Source: Ornithinibacillus xuwenensis (lineage in GTDB: Bacteria; Bacillota; Bacilli; Bacillales; Amphibacillaceae). Taken from it: 64,000 nt of DNA. Positions 17,104 to 25,738 of this stretch are shown in pieces. The stretch spans positions 1 to 64,000 of the forward strand of contig NZ_JBDIML010000007.1 in NCBI RefSeq assembly GCF_039614845.1, in the 5' to 3' direction. The position numbers and the translations under genes were made by a program. How positions within the stretch are numbered: position 1 is the stretch's first letter; each line of letters starts with the position of its first letter. The notes beneath the pieces are model-generated. The model searched no databases. It was not told where the DNA came from and saw only the letters and a list, made by a program, of their open reading frames with translations.

Positions 17104-18083
17104 TACTCTCCAGGAAATAATATATTATTTTGATGCCTTGCCTTCTCCAGACACTTTGCAACTTGAGCACTGCGCATCATCCATTTCTCAAAACTTGCAC
17201 GATCGTTCGTCTTAACCATTTCACTAAAAGCCTGTATTTCATAAACCATATCTAGTTCTTCTTGTGGACCTGCTAATTCAGTCACTTCTTTCTGTTTACG
17301 AGTTGTTAAGGTCATATTGGTGATAGGAGCAATATGATTGATTGTTAATACCCCATCCTCACCTTGTATTTCAGCAGTGAGCTTAGAATCCGTTATTTTT
17401 GAGATTAATATTGTAACGGTAAACTCATCATATCGTAATACTAGTGTTCCGTTACCATCAACTCCATTTGGCAGTAACAATGGAATATAATCGAGATCAT
17501 TAGGATTGCCAAATAAATCTATCGTCATGCTTAATGGATAAACTCCTAAATCCATTAAAACACCACCTGCAAAATCCTTGGAAAACACATTTGGAATGCT
17601 TCCATCCTTAAATTGATCGTATCTCGATGAATACTGTAAATATGGGAATAGTACACTTCGAATCTTACCAACCTCTTTTAGGCTAGCTTGTAGTTTTCGA
17701 TAGTTGGGAGAATATAAATGACGATATCCCTCAAATACAAATACATTCTTTTCATTTGCTGCTCTATAGATTTCCTGAACTTGAAATTCTGTAAAAGCCA
17801 TTGGCTTCTCACAAAACACATGCTTATGATGGTCAATGCATTTCATGACATGTTCAAAATGAAGATTATTCGGAGAGGCAATATATATGAAATCGGAATC
17901 ATCCGCTAACATCTCATCAAGATTTGTGTATCCTTTCACAGCTCCATTTTTAGCTGCAAAGGCCCTTGCTGATTCTTCTCTTCTAGAATAGATCGATAAT
18001 AACTCTGCCTCTTTAGATTTTTTTGCAGCATTTATAAACATTTCCGTGATCCAGCTAGTTCCAATTACTGAGTACTTCAACAT
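17103..18083 (-). CDS. Gfo/Idh/MocA-family oxidoreductase (YulF-like)
   Basis: 326 residues. N-terminal NAD(P)-binding fold (YSVIGTSWITEMF, with the usual GxGxxx altered to GTSWI) and the catalytic EKP motif in HVFCEKPMAFTE (about residue 95), then the substrate-binding beta-sheet domain containing GGVLMDLGVYPLS. Family members oxidise or reduce sugars and polyols; the substrate here is unknown. It follows the small ytzI-like gene by two bases, and its ribosome binding site AAGGGAG lies in the last codons of that gene. Confidence 0.82.
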   Translation of the reverse strand: MLKYSVIGTSWITEMFINAAKKSKEAELLSIYSRREESARAFAAKNGAVKGYTNLDEMLADDSDFIYIASPNNLHFEHVMKCIDHHKHVFCEKPMAFTEFQVQEIYRAANEKNVFVFEGYRHLYSPNYRKLQASLKEVGKIRSVLFPYLQYSSRYDQFKDGSIPNVFSKDFAGGVLMDLGVYPLSMTIDLFGNPNDLDYIPLLLPNGVDGNGTLVLRYDEFTVTILISKITDSKLTAEIQGEDGVLTINHIAPITNMTLTTRKQKEVTELAGPQEELDMVYEIQAFSEMVKTNDRASFEKWMMRSAQVAKCLEKARHQNNILFPGE

Positions 18084-18085
18084 TA

Positions 18086-18244
18086 TTACTCCCTTCTGTC
18101 ATTCTCGTTGCTTTGATTTTCTTCTTCCTGAGGTGGAAGTGGGTCAATTGTATGTTTATAAGCATATCCTTTCGAGGTTGTCAGAACGGATAATACAAGA
18201 ACCCCAATCACTATGACAATACCTATTATGATAAACCATATCAT
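18086..18244 (-). CDS. ytzI: Small membrane protein, YtzI-like
   Basis: 52-residue protein. Residues 2-22 form one transmembrane helix (IIIGIVIVIGVLVLSVL), followed by TTSKGYAYKHTIDPLP and an acidic/polar tail, the layout I recall for Bacillus YtzI. AAAGGAG lies eight bases before the ATG. It is immediately upstream of, and likely cotranscribed with, the oxidoreductase gene. Function unknown. Confidence 0.75.
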   Translation of the reverse strand: MIWFIIIGIVIVIGVLVLSVLTTSKGYAYKHTIDPLPPQEEENQSNENDRRE

Positions 18245-18643
18245 ATGTATTTCTCCTTTATAGATAACTTTTTAGCTTGTAACTATTTTAACATTCAAAA
18301 GTAGTAATGTAAGAAAAAAACAAAATAACTTGTCAAAATATAAGGATTTTGTAGGATTTGCAACAATATACTAGCATCTTTTTGAATACATGAGCTTTTG
18401 TAGCTTGAACCGCTTATATAATAGTTAATTTATAATTATCTAAAAATACTGCGTTTGTATCCAATTAATTAAATCGATACCATTTAACTATAACTGTTTA
18501 CAGGTACAATTTCTTTAAGCGCTTAAGAGATTGAGAGATACATATTATTAGAATTCTAATTGCTACCAAACAGTTTCACAGAAGGTTTAATCATACACAA
18601 GATAAATAAGTGTATTGAAAATAATAGGAGGTCTAACAATTTT
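18245..18643. other. Promoter region between ytzI-like gene and ehuB
   Basis: About 400 AT-rich bases between divergent genes. A perfect 12-bp palindrome, TTAAGCGCTTAA, is at 18515-18526 and could be an operator for ehuB. A TATAAT at 18417-18422 lacks a good -35 partner. No convincing open reading frame or RNA structure is visible. Confidence 0.45.
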
Positions 18644-19519
18644 ATGAAGAAGTTATTACTAGCTTCGGTCTTATGCTTAACCATAATTTTAGCTGCTTGT
18701 GGGTCTGATGAAACAAGTGGAGATAGTGATGAAGGCAAACTTGCCAAGCTTAAAGAGGAAGGTAAAGTAACCATTGGATTTGCTAACGAAAAGCCTTATG
18801 CATATGAAGAAGACGGCGAATTAAAAGGTGCAGCAGTAGATATTGCAAAGGCTGTATTTGCTGAACTGGGCGTTGAGGAAATGGATTCTGAGTTACTAGA
18901 ATTCGGTCAGTTAATTTCTGGGTTAAATGCAGGGCAATTTGATGTTATAACTGCTGGAATGGCTATAAAGCCTGACCGTTGTGAAAACGTAGCATTTGGT
19001 GATCCTGAAATGAAGTATGGGGAAGGACTAGTTGTCCAAAGCGGTAATCCTCTTAGTCTAGAAAGCTATGAAGATATTGCCAACAATCCAGATGCTGTTG
19101 TAGCAGTTATGACTGGTGCTACAGAAAACGACTTTCTAGTTGATGCGGGCGTAGATCCCGATCAAATTCTGTCCGTACCAGATATCCCTGCTTCCATCGC
19201 AGCGGTACAATCCGGTCGTGCGGATGCAACAACTGGCACAGAGATGACCATTAAAGGCGCTATGGCTTCAGCAAACTCAGATGATTTAGAGTTTGTTGAG
19301 ACATTTGAGCAACCAGACGTTGAAGGAGTTCCAAGCTATGGTGCAGCTGCTTTCAATCTTGAAGATGAAGAGCTTGTTCAAGCATACAATGAAGTTCTTG
19401 CCGAATTAAAAGAAGATGGAACAGTAGCTGAATTATTAGAGAAAAATGGCTTCAGCGCACAAATGAACGTGGTGCCAGATGAAATTACAACTGAAAAAGT
19501 ATGTAATGGTGAATTATAA
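18644..19519 (+). CDS. ehuB: Ectoine/hydroxyectoine-binding lipoprotein EhuB
   Basis: 291 residues. Lipoprotein signal with lipobox ILAAC (Cys19), then the SBP_bac_3 fold: TIGFANEKPYAYEEDG, GQFDVITAGMAIKPDRCENV and the disulfide-forming Cys pair typical of EhuB (Cys in RCENVAFGDP and the C-terminal EKVCNGEL). It delivers ectoine or hydroxyectoine to EhuCD. The ATG at 18644 follows TAGGAGGT. A terminator-like hairpin separates it from ehuC, so the binding protein is probably made in excess over the permeases. Confidence 0.9.
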   Translation: MKKLLLASVLCLTIILAACGSDETSGDSDEGKLAKLKEEGKVTIGFANEKPYAYEEDGELKGAAVDIAKAVFAELGVEEMDSELLEFGQLISGLNAGQFDVITAGMAIKPDRCENVAFGDPEMKYGEGLVVQSGNPLSLESYEDIANNPDAVVAVMTGATENDFLVDAGVDPDQILSVPDIPASIAAVQSGRADATTGTEMTIKGAMASANSDDLEFVETFEQPDVEGVPSYGAAAFNLEDEELVQAYNEVLAELKEDGTVAELLEKNGFSAQMNVVPDEITTEKVCNGEL

Positions 19520-19552
19520 GTCAGCTTTTTAGTGGAAACACAAAACAAGACT

Positions 19553-19598
19553 CCATAGGGTTCACCCCAGTTAGGGGGTCTAACCCTATGGTTTTTTT
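19553..19598 (+). terminator. Intercistronic terminator-like hairpin, ehuB-ehuC
   Basis: CCATAGGGTT (19553-19562) pairs perfectly with AACCCTATGG (19582-19591) and is followed by seven T. It lies between ehuB and ehuC in the same orientation, so it probably terminates part of the transcripts. Confidence 0.75.
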
Positions 19599-19603
19599 AA
19601 GGA

Positions 19604-20275
19604 GTGATTACGATTAATGCAGTATTAGAAGTATTTCCCGTACTAATGAAAGGTATTAACATTACCATTACTGTTCTAATTTTATCAGCAATATTTAGCT
19701 ATCTATTCGCATTTATTGCTGGGCTTTGCCGACTTTCAAATAATCTAATAGTTCGTGGATTAACTGGATTTTATGTAGAAGTTTTCCGTGGAACTTCTTT
19801 AATCGTACAACTATTTTGGCTTTATTATGCTATTCCAATGCTGTTTGATTTAAATATCGATAATAGATTATTTGCGGGTGTATTAGCAATTTCATTAAAC
19901 TATGGAGCATATATGTCTGAAATTGTACGTGGTTCCATTCTAGCAGTTGATAGAGGGCAAACGGAAGCTTCCATTGCCTTAAATCTATCTCGCTTCAAGC
20001 GAATGCGACTCATCATTTTTCCACAAGCATTACGAATGATGCTCCCTGAATTTGGAAACTACACAATCCAAATGCTAAAGGCAACATCACTCGTCTCATT
20101 AATTGGTATGACCGATATCCTTTATCATGGTAATATCCTAAGAAGTACAGACTTATCGGCCGCACCTACCGTTTATCTACTCTTACTAGTATTCTACTTT
20201 ATTATGGCTTTACCATTAATCTACCTAACACGAAAAGGTGAGGAAATATCGAAGAGAGGGGTGGCTAACTCATGA
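19604..20275 (+). CDS. ehuC: Ectoine/hydroxyectoine ABC permease EhuC
   Basis: About 220 residues, HisM-type permease with five membrane segments and the EAA loop EASIALNLSRFKRMRLIIFPQ. One of two permeases in the Ehu system. The start is uncertain: the GTG at 19604 overlaps the AAGGAG box (19599-19604), an ATT at 19613 has the right spacing, and the first in-frame ATG (19646) has no ribosome binding site. The coordinates give the longest reading. Its end overlaps ehuD by four bases. Confidence 0.85.
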   Translation: MITINAVLEVFPVLMKGINITITVLILSAIFSYLFAFIAGLCRLSNNLIVRGLTGFYVEVFRGTSLIVQLFWLYYAIPMLFDLNIDNRLFAGVLAISLNYGAYMSEIVRGSILAVDRGQTEASIALNLSRFKRMRLIIFPQALRMMLPEFGNYTIQMLKATSLVSLIGMTDILYHGNILRSTDLSAAPTVYLLLLVFYFIMALPLIYLTRKGEEISKRGVANS

Positions 20276-20979
20276 ATTGGAAATGGGATATGTTCTTTGA
20301 AGCCTTCCCTATTATCTTAGAGGGTATTGGTGTTACAATAGGATTAACATTTGCCTGTTATCTTTTTGCATTATTATTTGGATTTGTTTGGACACTATTA
20401 AGAAGAATTAAATTTAAACCTGTTAATTGGCTCGTCACCTGGATTATGGAGTTCATTCGTTCTACTCCTCCACTTGTTCAGCTGTTTTTTATTTTTTATG
20501 CGTGGCCAATGGTTCCCGGGATCGGCGTAACCTTGTCACCATTTACAAGTGCAATTTTAGGCCTCGGGATACACTTCAGTACCTATATTGGAGAAGTATA
20601 TCGCTCAGGGATCGAAGGCGTAGAAAAAGGTCAGTGGGAAGCATCAACAGCCTTGAATTTTTCAACAACACAAAAATGGACAAAAATCATTCTCCCACAA
20701 GCAATTCCTCCTACTATTCCAATGTTAGGGAACTATTTAATTATCATGTTTAAAGAAGTACCACTTGCTTCTACAATTGGTGTAGTCGGAATCCTAAGCT
20801 TGGCGGAGACCTACGGTGCAAATAATTTCCGTTATCTAGAAGCTTATACAATCGTTGCAATTATTTTCTTAGTGCTAAGCTATCCTTCGGCAATTTTAAT
20901 AAATAAATTAGAAAAGAAAATGAACCGCCGCTTTCATAAAAAAGCAGCGCTTCAAGAAAGTAAAGGAGCGGTAATCTAA
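20272..20979 (+). CDS. ehuD: Ectoine/hydroxyectoine ABC permease EhuD
   Basis: 235 residues, second HisM-type permease with five or six membrane segments and the EAA loop ASTALNFSTTQKWTKIILPQ (about residues 123-143). It pairs with EhuC in the membrane. The ATG overlaps the ehuC stop in an ATGA junction, and its own stop overlaps the ehuA start, so the three genes are translationally coupled. Confidence 0.88.
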   Translation: MNWKWDMFFEAFPIILEGIGVTIGLTFACYLFALLFGFVWTLLRRIKFKPVNWLVTWIMEFIRSTPPLVQLFFIFYAWPMVPGIGVTLSPFTSAILGLGIHFSTYIGEVYRSGIEGVEKGQWEASTALNFSTTQKWTKIILPQAIPPTIPMLGNYLIIMFKEVPLASTIGVVGILSLAETYGANNFRYLEAYTIVAIIFLVLSYPSAILINKLEKKMNRRFHKKAALQESKGAVI

Positions 20980-21797
20980 TGACTGAATCTGTAAAAGAAA
21001 AATCACATCAGCATCAAACGAATCATGACACGAAACCAATTGTTGAATACAACAATGTGCATAAGTCCTTTGGTGATGTGAATGTTCTAAATGGGATAAA
21101 TTTAGATATTATGCCAGGTGAGAAAGTAGCATTGATTGGTCCGAGTGGCTCCGGAAAAACCACCATCATTCGGATGCTTATGACACTTGAACAGCCTACA
21201 TCTGGAGAGATTATTGTAGATGGTCAGAACCTCTGGCACATGGAGAAGAACGGGAAGCTAGTTCCTGCTAATGAAAAGCATTTACGTGAAGTACGTGGAA
21301 ATATCGGAATGGTCTTTCAGCATTTCAATTTATTTCCGCATATGACGATTCTACAAAACTGTATGACTGCACCAATTCACGTGCAAAAGGAAGATAAAGA
21401 AAGTGCAAAAAAACGTTCTATTGAAATGCTTGAAAAGGTTGGCTTAGGTGATAAAATAGATAACTATCCAAGTCAACTATCTGGTGGTCAAAAGCAACGT
21501 GTTGCTATGGCCCGTGCATTAGTTATGCGTCCAAAAATTATGTTATTCGATGAGGTTACTTCTGCACTTGACCCTGAATTAGTAGGAGAAGTGTTAGAAG
21601 TGATTCGCGACATAGCAAGGGAAGGCGAAATGGCAATGGTTCTTGTCACACACGAAATGGACTTTGCCCTTGATATCGCTGACCGTGTCATATTCTTAGA
21701 TAATGGTGTAATTGCCGAACAAGGTAGCCCGACGGAGGTTCTTGAGAAATCAGACAATGAGCGGTTACAGCAATTCCTCCATCGTTTTAGAAATTAA
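20979..21797 (+). CDS. ehuA: Ectoine/hydroxyectoine ABC transporter ATPase EhuA
   Basis: 272 residues. An N-terminal extension of about 20 polar residues precedes the ATPase core. Walker A GPSGSGKTT, signature LSGGQKQR, Walker B IMLFDEVTSALD (Val where Pro is usual) and the switch His in VLVTHEMDFA are present. It powers EhuBCD-mediated uptake of compatible solutes during osmotic stress or for use as nutrients. TAATG overlap with ehuD. No ectoine-degradation gene or regulator is adjacent, so an osmoprotective role is more likely. Confidence 0.9.
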   Translation: MTESVKEKSHQHQTNHDTKPIVEYNNVHKSFGDVNVLNGINLDIMPGEKVALIGPSGSGKTTIIRMLMTLEQPTSGEIIVDGQNLWHMEKNGKLVPANEKHLREVRGNIGMVFQHFNLFPHMTILQNCMTAPIHVQKEDKESAKKRSIEMLEKVGLGDKIDNYPSQLSGGQKQRVAMARALVMRPKIMLFDEVTSALDPELVGEVLEVIRDIAREGEMAMVLVTHEMDFALDIADRVIFLDNGVIAEQGSPTEVLEKSDNERLQQFLHRFRN

Positions 21798-21802
21798 TGA
21801 AA

Positions 21803-21834
21803 AGAAGCTGAGCGCATAAACGCTCAGCTTCTTC
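21803..21834. terminator. Bidirectional terminator between ehuA and murB
   Basis: AGAAGCTGAGCG (21803-21814) pairs with CGCTCAGCTTCT (21821-21832) around a six-base loop, between convergent genes. Confidence 0.8.
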
Positions 21835-22751
21835 TAATTTAAATCTTCCCCTATGATTCGAACCTCTCGCTCTAATGACACATCAAACTTTTCCTTTACA
21901 GTAGCTTGCACATGTCTTATTAAACGAATATACTCTTCAGCAGTTGCATTATCTTTATTCACAATAAAGCCTGCATGCTTTAGGGATACTTGTGCTCCGC
22001 CAATTTGTGTACCTTGCAACCCGCTGTCCTGGATTAACTTCCCAGCAAAATATCCTGGAGGTCGTTTAAACACACTCCCACAAGAAGGGTATTCTAGAGG
22101 CTGCTTTGATTCACGTTTGTACGTCAAGTCATCCATAACTGCTTTAATCGCCTCATGATCCCCTACTTTTAATGTAAAGGTACCTTCTAATACAATATAG
22201 CCTTTATCAGGTATATTACTTCTTCTGTATTCTAAATCAAGTTCTGAAGCATCTAAAGTTAGCAAATCACCATTTGGATCTATCACGATAGTGCTCTCAA
22301 GGACGTCTTTTATTTCCCCACCATAGGCACCTGCATTCATATAAAGTGCACCACCTACAGAACCAGGAATACCACAAGCAAATTCTAATCCCGATAATTT
22401 TTGACTTAATGCCTCGCGTGATACATCAATAATCCTTGCACCACTTTGCGCAATTAGTTTATTGCCTTCTCTTCTTATTTCAGTTAATTTATTTAAATTC
22501 ATGACGATTCCACGAATACCGCCATCTTTTACAATTAAATTTGAGCCGTTTCCAAGTAAGGTAAATGGCATATCTTCCTGATTTGCAAGCTTTATAATCT
22601 GTTGTACCTCTTGATATGTTTCTGGTGTAACAAATAGATCAGCCGCTCCACCTAGACGTGTATACGTATGATTCTTTAAAGGTTCATTAACCATCACATT
22701 ATTCTCAGATGTTATGCTAATCAGTTTTTCATACACATGATGATTTATCAC
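21834..22751 (-). CDS. murB: UDP-N-acetylenolpyruvoylglucosamine reductase
   Basis: 305 residues, type II (short) MurB. FAD-binding segments TRLGGAADLFVTPET and LLGNGSNLIVKDGG, the core GIPGSVGGALYMNAGAYGGE, and the catalytic region EYPSCGSVFKRPPG with the Ser proton donor followed by the terminal Glu in SLEREVRIIGE. It reduces UDP-GlcNAc-enolpyruvate to UDP-MurNAc in peptidoglycan synthesis. The GTG at 22751 is preferred because AAAGGA lies nine bases before it and abuts the ATG at 22760. Confidence 0.93.
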   Translation of the reverse strand: MINHHVYEKLISITSENNVMVNEPLKNHTYTRLGGAADLFVTPETYQEVQQIIKLANQEDMPFTLLGNGSNLIVKDGGIRGIVMNLNKLTEIRREGNKLIAQSGARIIDVSREALSQKLSGLEFACGIPGSVGGALYMNAGAYGGEIKDVLESTIVIDPNGDLLTLDASELDLEYRRSNIPDKGYIVLEGTFTLKVGDHEAIKAVMDDLTYKRESKQPLEYPSCGSVFKRPPGYFAGKLIQDSGLQGTQIGGAQVSLKHAGFIVNKDNATAEEYIRLIRHVQATVKEKFDVSLEREVRIIGEDLN

Positions 22752-22981
22752 GAAAATCATTCCTTTAGTCAGTTTCCTTATTTCTATTCACCATCTGTTC
22801 TATTGTAAGGCATTTTACGTATTCTCGCCACTTATTAAGGAATACGAACTTATTGATGATGATGTATGACAAATAAGCGAGTACTATGTAACTTAGCCCT
22901 CCTAAATAGTAGAGTCTGCGGAAAGCATGATTGCATAATATATATATGGGCTTTGTAACTAACTTGTGATTCTCATCGTAT

Positions 22982-23779
22982 TTACCTTATCAAGCTTGCA
23001 ATTCTTTGAAAGGATGGTTTATTGTCCTCAAAACTAGTAATATACTGAAATCCAACCCTTTGTAACAGATTGTAGGCCGTATTGAACTCATACGCCAATG
23101 TGTCCTCCCTATGAGAATCAGATCCTATTGTTATTATTTCTCCCCCTAAAGAATAATACAGTCTTAATATATCCTCACTCGGCATTCCAGTATTTAAGCC
23201 ATAACGAAAGCCAGAAGTATTTAATTCAATTCCCTTTCCCATCGGAATGATAACCTTAAAGATTTCTGTGATTAGCTCATGAAAATCCCTTGTACTTCCT
23301 TGTTTATATCGCTTCACCAAATCAAGATGCCCTAATACAGAAAAGGAATCAAAATTCTTCGTACAGAATAGTAGTTCCTCATAATACTTAGCGTAAGCCT
23401 CATTTATAGTTTTATCCTCAAAGAATTTGCCAGAATGCAAATCCTTTCGATCAGATGTATGCATGGAACAAATAATAAAATCAAAGCGATTCTTTCTCAT
23501 TAATGCTTCATAACGATCAAGTAAATACGGTTCAACTCCAATTTCAATCCCCTTTTTTATGTTGATCCTATTCCCGTACTTGGCTTGCATCTGTCTAATT
23601 TGATCATCATATTCTAATAGATTGAACTCAAAAACAATGGATTCATCTGGATAATCATAATCAATATGGTCTGTAAAACAGATTTCAGACAGCCCTATTT
23701 CAATTGCTTTCTTTATCGTTCTATCCATTGGTGTTTCACAATCAGCAGAAAAATTACTGTGAACATGGTAATCTAACAT
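22982..23779 (-). CDS. hisJ: Histidinol-phosphatase, PHP type (HisJ)
   Basis: 265 residues with the metal-binding PHP-domain motifs DYHVHSNFS, CFTDHIDYDY, ICSMHTSDRK, LGHLDLVKRY and IGSDSHRED in order. It removes phosphate from L-histidinol phosphate, the eighth step of histidine synthesis. It is divergent from the his operon across a 116-base promoter region and supplies the one enzyme that the operon lacks. The ATG at 23779 follows GGGGGAG; the ORF upstream of it is not needed. Confidence 0.9.
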   Translation of the reverse strand: MLDYHVHSNFSADCETPMDRTIKKAIEIGLSEICFTDHIDYDYPDESIVFEFNLLEYDDQIRQMQAKYGNRINIKKGIEIGVEPYLLDRYEALMRKNRFDFIICSMHTSDRKDLHSGKFFEDKTINEAYAKYYEELLFCTKNFDSFSVLGHLDLVKRYKQGSTRDFHELITEIFKVIIPMGKGIELNTSGFRYGLNTGMPSEDILRLYYSLGGEIITIGSDSHREDTLAYEFNTAYNLLQRVGFQYITSFEDNKPSFQRIASLIR

Positions 23780-23799
23780 ATCGTTTACTCCCCCTACGG

Positions 23800-23828
23800 T
23801 TGACAATTCTCATCTTACCTTATAGAAT
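23800..23828 (+). promoter_or_regulatory. Sigma-A promoter of the his operon
   Basis: TTGACA at 23800-23805, a 17-base spacer and TAGAAT at 23823-23828. Start of transcription expected near 23835, about 60 bases before hisZ. Downstream, AAGCAATAAAGCAATAAAG is a short direct repeat that could bind a regulator. Confidence 0.8.
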
Positions 23829-23895
23829 ACTATATAACTTTACTTAATTAAAGCAATAAAGCAATAAAGTAGTAAACTATTTAAAGGAGCTTCTT

Positions 23896-25110
23896 ATGGA
23901 ATCCTATTTAAACCCAAATGTAAACGTTAGAGATTTCAAGTATAAGGAACAATTAATTAATCAATTAAAAAGCCGCATTCATACATATGGCTACGATCAA
24001 ATTTCAACATCTGTCTTTGAAAATTATGACTTATACACAACGGTTAACGGTACGATCAATCGTGATGAAATGATTAAGGTCATTTCTCCGGATGGAAAAG
24101 TCCTAGTGCTTAGACCTGATGTAACGATTCCAATTACTCAGCAGGTAGCTACACAGCTTAATACCTCAAAAGAAACAACACGTTATGGCTATGTACTAGA
24201 TATCTTTCGTTCATCCTTTCGTCAAACACAAGGATTTGTACGAACACAAGCAGGGGTTGAATTATTTGGCAACGGTCGCCCAGAGGCTGACTCAGAAGTA
24301 ATTGCTTTAGCGATTCATTGTTTAGTTGACTTAAAGCTTACGAACTTCAAGCTAGAGCTAGGTCACTCGGGAGTAATGAAAGAAATCCTTACCTACCTAT
24401 CACTTAAAAAGGAACAAGAGGATGAATTCAAGCAATTCATCCAATCCAAGAATTTCTCAGGATTGGAGCACTTTTTAAAGGATCTTCCACTTGAAGACGA
24501 GAAAAGAAGAGCGATTCAGACCATATCACTCTTATATGGTAATCCAAATGAAGTACTTGAGAAGGCATTACCACTGTCATTTACGAAAAAAATGACAGAA
24601 GAACTTAAGCGATTAAGAACGGTATATGAACAGTTAGATTCATATGGATTTGGTAATCATATCGTTATCGATCTAGGATTAATCAATCATATGGGATATT
24701 ACTCTGGAATTATCTTTCAGGGATTCATCGAAAACATTGGAAAACCCATATTGTTTGGAGGTCGATATGACCAACTTGCAAATCAATTTACTTCATCTAT
24801 TCCAGCTGTTGGGTTTGCATTTGATATCGATACACTCTTATCCACTTTACCTATCAATCTCATAGAACCTTCTATAGAAATCGCCATCTACTATGCACAC
24901 AATAGACAGGTTGAAGCATTTGAGCTTGCGAAAACCCTAAGAGAAATGAATCATCGCACGATAATATCTAACAAATCAAAGGAAACAGATGGGATTTCCA
25001 TAAAGCTAACGGACATAGGAAATGAGATTTCCTACAAAGCTATCAATTACTGCTTCAACGCAAAGGAAGACGTATCAAGCTTACTTCAAGAAATCATGGA
25101 GGGAAGATAA
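23896..25110 (+). CDS. hisZ: ATP phosphoribosyltransferase regulatory subunit HisZ
   Basis: 404 residues, resembling histidyl-tRNA synthetase without its anticodon-binding domain. Class II-like segments are seen in LVLRPDVTIPITQQVA, DIFRSSFRQTQGFVRTQAGVE (in part) and GYYSGIIFQGF...GGRYDQL. HisZ joins the short HisG to form the first enzyme of the pathway and makes it sensitive to histidine. First gene of the operon, AAAGGAG before the ATG, TAATG overlap with hisG. Confidence 0.92.
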   Translation: MESYLNPNVNVRDFKYKEQLINQLKSRIHTYGYDQISTSVFENYDLYTTVNGTINRDEMIKVISPDGKVLVLRPDVTIPITQQVATQLNTSKETTRYGYVLDIFRSSFRQTQGFVRTQAGVELFGNGRPEADSEVIALAIHCLVDLKLTNFKLELGHSGVMKEILTYLSLKKEQEDEFKQFIQSKNFSGLEHFLKDLPLEDEKRRAIQTISLLYGNPNEVLEKALPLSFTKKMTEELKRLRTVYEQLDSYGFGNHIVIDLGLINHMGYYSGIIFQGFIENIGKPILFGGRYDQLANQFTSSIPAVGFAFDIDTLLSTLPINLIEPSIEIAIYYAHNRQVEAFELAKTLREMNHRTIISNKSKETDGISIKLTDIGNEISYKAINYCFNAKEDVSSLLQEIMEGR

Positions 25111-25733
25111 TGCATCCAATAACACTTGCATTAGCGAAAGGGCGTACAACTGATAGTACCCTTCGCCTGCTAAATAAAGTCGGCTACTTTTTTGAAGACT
25201 TTGATGAGAATAGTAGAAAGCTTGTATTCTTTGATGTAAATCAAGAGATTAAATTACTTTTTGTTAAAGCCGTGGATGTCCCAACCTATGTTGAAAAAGG
25301 AGCCGCTGATATTGGTATCGTTGGGAAGGATAATATTTTGGAGTCCGGTGCAGATGTCTATGAAATGCTAGATTTGCATGAAGGGAAATGTAAGTTTGTT
25401 GTTGCTGGGAAAAACAGGGAGACATTTGCATTAAAGAATCTTACCGTAGCTTCGAAATATCCTTCTGTTGCGGCTAATTTTTTTCAGAAGCAAGGTATTA
25501 ATACGGAAACAATTAAGTTGAATGGTTCAGTCGAGTTAGCACCACTTATAGGAATGGCAGATGTCATCGTTGATATTGTCGAGACTGGTAGAACGTTACG
25601 TGAAAATGGCCTCGTGATACTAGAAGAGTTAGAGGAGATTAGCACTAGATTAATTACCAATAAAGCGAGCTTTGCCACAAAAACAGAGCAAATTGAGGGT
25701 TTTATCCATAAATTACAACAAGTATTGGAGTGA
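25110..25733 (+). CDS. hisG: ATP phosphoribosyltransferase, short form HisG
   Basis: 207 residues, the short catalytic form that needs HisZ and lacks the C-terminal regulatory domain. Recognised by ITLALAKGRTTDSTLRLLNK, EKGAADIGIVGKDNI and the PRPP-binding segment DVIVDIVETGRTLRENGL. It condenses ATP and PRPP in the first committed step of histidine synthesis. Start overlaps the hisZ stop. Confidence 0.94.
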   Translation: MHPITLALAKGRTTDSTLRLLNKVGYFFEDFDENSRKLVFFDVNQEIKLLFVKAVDVPTYVEKGAADIGIVGKDNILESGADVYEMLDLHEGKCKFVVAGKNRETFALKNLTVASKYPSVAANFFQKQGINTETIKLNGSVELAPLIGMADVIVDIVETGRTLRENGLVILEELEEISTRLITNKASFATKTEQIEGFIHKLQQVLE

Positions 25734-25738
25734 TAGAA

